64,000 nt of DNA. It comes from Paenibacillaceae bacterium (lineage in GTDB: Bacteria; Bacillota; Bacilli; Paenibacillales; Paenibacillaceae). Made by a program: the position numbers and the translations under genes. The number at the start of each line of letters is the position of its first letter. The stretch's first letter is position 1. Positions 62,165 through 64,000 of this stretch are shown one piece after another. The DNA is taken from the NCBI GenBank assembly GCA_004134985.1, contig REGQ01000017.1, positions 1-64,000 on the forward strand, read 5' to 3'. Below the pieces are notes generated by a model. The model did no database searches. It saw only the letters and a program-made list of their open reading frames with translations, and had not been told where the DNA came from.

Positions 62165-62212
62165 GAGAACGACACCTGATTGCCAACACATGGCAAAGGG
62201 GCGTTCTCTATT
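62165..62212. terminator. Convergent terminator between APH and HxlR genes
   Basis: GAGAACG (62165-62171) pairs with CGTTCTC (62202-62208), with an inner TTGCC/GGCAA pairing in the loop, and TATTTT follows on the plus strand. It sits at the junction of the APH gene and the converging HxlR gene, whose last codons overlap it. Confidence 0.6.
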
Positions 62213-62546
62213 TTCCCGAAGGCACCGGACAATCAATTTGCTGCTGCTCGACATGCCTCTCACCCCATGCGCACATCGCATCCAAGATCGGCTTGAAAGA
62301 CCAGCCGTATTCGGTCAGGGAATAGACGACTTTAGGAGGAACCTGATTATAAACTGTCCTCTCCACCATGCCGTCCCCTTCCAACTCGCGGAGCTGCTGG
62401 GTTAGCATTTTCTGAGTAATGTCCGGAATCAGCTTCTTCAACTCGCTCGTCCGCTTGTCACCTTTGTCCAGATGGCATAAAATGACGACTTTCCACTTGC
62501 CTCCGATGACATCCAATGTCGCTTCTACCGGAATGTTGTATGCCAT
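62208..62546 (-). CDS. HxlR family transcriptional regulator
   Basis: A 112-residue winged-helix regulator. [20 protein letters not shown] (about 7-26) with GGKWK is the HxlR signature, followed by [20 protein letters not shown]-type recognition helix (here [14 protein letters not shown]) and the wing [16 protein letters not shown]. The conserved Cys at about 24 may sense redox or electrophile stress, as in YodB/CatR-type members, which usually have it near the N-terminus. The ATG has AGGAGGGG nine bases upstream. The regulated gene may be its own neighbour. Confidence 0.85.
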   Translation of the reverse strand: MAYNIPVEATLDVIGGKWKVVILCHLDKGDKRTSELKKLIPDITQKMLTQQLRELEGDGMVERTVYNQVPPKVVYSLTEYGWSFKPILDAMCAWGERHVEQQQIDCPVPSGK

Positions 62547-62688
62547 ACGACACTTCCCCTCCTTCTTCGCCTTATACTACCATTACGGCTGTGGAGAGTG
62601 CAAGATCCTGGCAGAAGGCTGCCTGATTATGGCTGAAACCCATCGCAGTTCCTTCATGATTTGACTTCAATTCATATCTGCTTTTCAT

Positions 62689-64000
62689 TCACGTCTGCTC
62701 CTCCACTTCATACCTGCCTTTCATTACCCGCTGCGCATCCACTTCATGCCTGCTTTTCTCCAGCTCGCACATCTTCCTATACAATCCTTCCCTGCCAGTC
62801 AACTGATCATGTGTGCCTTCATCCACAATCGCGCCCGCAGTCATGACGATAATTCTGTCCGCCAATTTCTGAGCCAATGTCAACTGATGGGTGATGATGA
62901 TCGCCGTCTTATCTGCAAGCCATGCCTCCATCGCTCCCAGCACCCGCTGCGCTGTGTCTCCATCCAGCGCGGATGTCGGTTCGTCTAGAATAATCACTTC
63001 GGCTTCCCTGACGAACATTCGCGCCAAGCCAAGCCGCTGCTGCTGACCACCAGAGAAACGACCGCCCCGCTCCCCAATTTCAGTATCATACTGCTCCGGC
63101 AGCTTCGCGATGTAATTGGCAATTTGCGCCTGCTCCGCTGCCTTCCTGATCCATTCATCGAAAGCGTCACAGCTGGCCAGCCGAATATTCTCCTTCACTG
63201 TGTCAGCGAACAGGTAAGGAAATTGCGTCAGGTACATCAAGCGCTGCTCGTTCCCTTCCGCCAGCTCGGCAGCCCGCTCCCCGTTAATCGTTATAGTGCC
63301 CGCAGTCGGCTGGATCAAGCCGCTGCACAGGTCGGCCAAGGTCGATTTCCCTGCACCGCTCGGTCCGACGACAACGACTGTCTCGCCTTGCTTCAAGGTA
63401 AGGTTCAAGCCTGCAATTACAGCAGTACCTGCTTCAGGCGGCTGGTAAAATACATTTTCACACGTAATCACATTATTCTCCGAACCAACTCCCGGGCGGA
63501 GCTTATCCTTGTTAGAGGTTCTATGTTCATCAGGTAAAACATGGTTTTCCGTCTGGCGCGGCGATGCTTTCTTAAAAGTCAGCAGTTCATAAATGCGCTG
63601 GAATGCGCCGCTGCCTTCATAAAGGCGGTTCCATTGACTGGACAAGCCAACGACCGGCCAAATAACCAGTTCGAACAGCAGGCTGAAGGTGACGATTGTG
63701 CCTGGGGTGAGCGAACCTTTAACAGCAGCCAGGCCAATGAACAGCAGCGCGCAAATATGCAACAAATAAAACAGGTTTTCTGAAACGCTGCCGCTTAATC
63801 CGCGTGCCATATCCAGTTTTCGCTGCAATTTGTTTAACTCCTTGCGCTTGTTGGCGATTTTGGCGATCAGCATGTCGGCCAAAGCATAGGTTTTCACCAG
63901 CGGCATCCCTTGCAGCAACTGCTGTGTCATCCCTCTGACCTCACTTTCGCAAGGCTGAATCTGTGCAGAGAGACGGCTTATCCGGCGATCGAACAATCTC
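62689..64000 (-). CDS. ABC exporter, membrane-ATPase fusion, cut by window edge
   Basis: Only the last ~437 residues are in the window; the start lies beyond 64000. The visible part has the end of a six-helix transmembrane domain (about 70-135) and a complete ATPase domain: Walker A GPSGAGKST, signature FSGGQQQRLGLARMF, Walker B VIILDEPTSALD and the H-loop IIITHQ. It is a homo- or heterodimeric lipid/drug/peptide exporter half (MsbA/MdlB type). The divergent HxlR gene may not be linked to it. Confidence 0.85.
   Translation of the reverse strand, partial: RLFDRRISRLSAQIQPCESEVRGMTQQLLQGMPLVKTYALADMLIAKIANKRKELNKLQRKLDMARGLSGSVSENLFYLLHICALLFIGLAAVKGSLTPGTIVTFSLLFELVIWPVVGLSSQWNRLYEGSGAFQRIYELLTFKKASPRQTENHVLPDEHRTSNKDKLRPGVGSENNVITCENVFYQPPEAGTAVIAGLNLTLKQGETVVVVGPSGAGKSTLADLCSGLIQPTAGTITINGERAAELAEGNEQRLMYLTQFPYLFADTVKENIRLASCDAFDEWIRKAAEQAQIANYIAKLPEQYDTEIGERGGRFSGGQQQRLGLARMFVREAEVIILDEPTSALDGDTAQRVLGAMEAWLADKTAIIITHQLTLAQKLADRIIVMTAGAIVDEGTHDQLTGREGLYRKMCELEKSRHEVDAQRVMKGRYEVEEQT

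Noticed and set aside
1-64000. tRNA, rRNA, insertion sequence or prophage genes
   Set aside because: None could be recognised by eye; no transposase, integrase or structural phage motifs were seen.

Overview
The window reads as chromosome of a spore-forming Bacillota, most likely Paenibacillus or a close relative. The support is strong AGGAGG-type ribosome binding sites, a gerA-type germination operon, YesM/YesN two-component regulation next to LplA/B/C-type sugar uptake, S-layer homology domains, many glycoside hydrolases and CcpA-type operator sequences. No rRNA, tRNA, insertion sequence, phage gene or CRISPR array was seen.

Layout. 1-2655: a 51-bp tandem repeat, then a CynX-type exporter divergent from its LysR regulator. 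2696-20743 (all minus strand): a glycan-utilisation locus running YesM sensor kinase, YesN regulator, lipoprotein binding protein, two permeases, GH42, a 1251-residue secreted PA14/FnIII/GH protein, an SLH protein, a polysaccharide deacetylase-like enzyme, a Gfo/Idh oxidoreductase and a GH2 enzyme. 20760-22900: a repeat-rich island with four unrelated repeats and a decayed gene. 23039-29629: an AbrB/zinc/HTH protein, a metallophosphoesterase and an FbpABC-type ABC transporter with a divergent LysR gene. 29650-31174: a histidyl-tRNA synthetase behind a complete histidine leader-peptide attenuator. 31184-37103: TetR plus a membrane protein, then a LacI / ribokinase / nucleoside hydrolase / DcuC operon for nucleoside or ribose salvage. 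37242-41845: a second LacI operon with an ADP-ribosylglycohydrolase-like three-domain protein and a PfkB kinase. 41985-46199: a GCGC-rich block, an AbrB-type membrane protein, a methyltransferase and an APC permease. 46586-52146: LysR, a CUT1 sugar transporter and its LacI regulator. 52266-59307: a zinc-ribbon/TPR membrane protein, small hypotheticals and the germination operon. 59451-64000: two APH-type kinases flanking another repeat island, an HxlR regulator and a truncated ABC exporter.

How it fits together. The minus-strand locus senses an extracellular glycan (YesMN), digests it at the cell surface, imports oligomers through a CUT1 transporter whose ATPase is not encoded here, and finishes breakdown in the cytoplasm. 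A CcpA-like site sits immediately upstream. The two sugar/nucleoside LacI operons and the CUT1 cluster each carry LacI/CcpA-type palindromes.

The most unusual signals are non-coding. A ~190-bp element made of four AATCCTGCA...TGCAGGATT-type units is present three times (21911-22096, 42431-42620, 60809-60995). Unit spacing is about 51, 61 and 51 bp in all three copies, and each lies downstream of a GC-rich minisatellite. A hairpin element is present in two inverted copies (21346-21453 and 53759-53893), and one of its flanks appears to have been amplified into the 36-bp minisatellite at 20804-21351.
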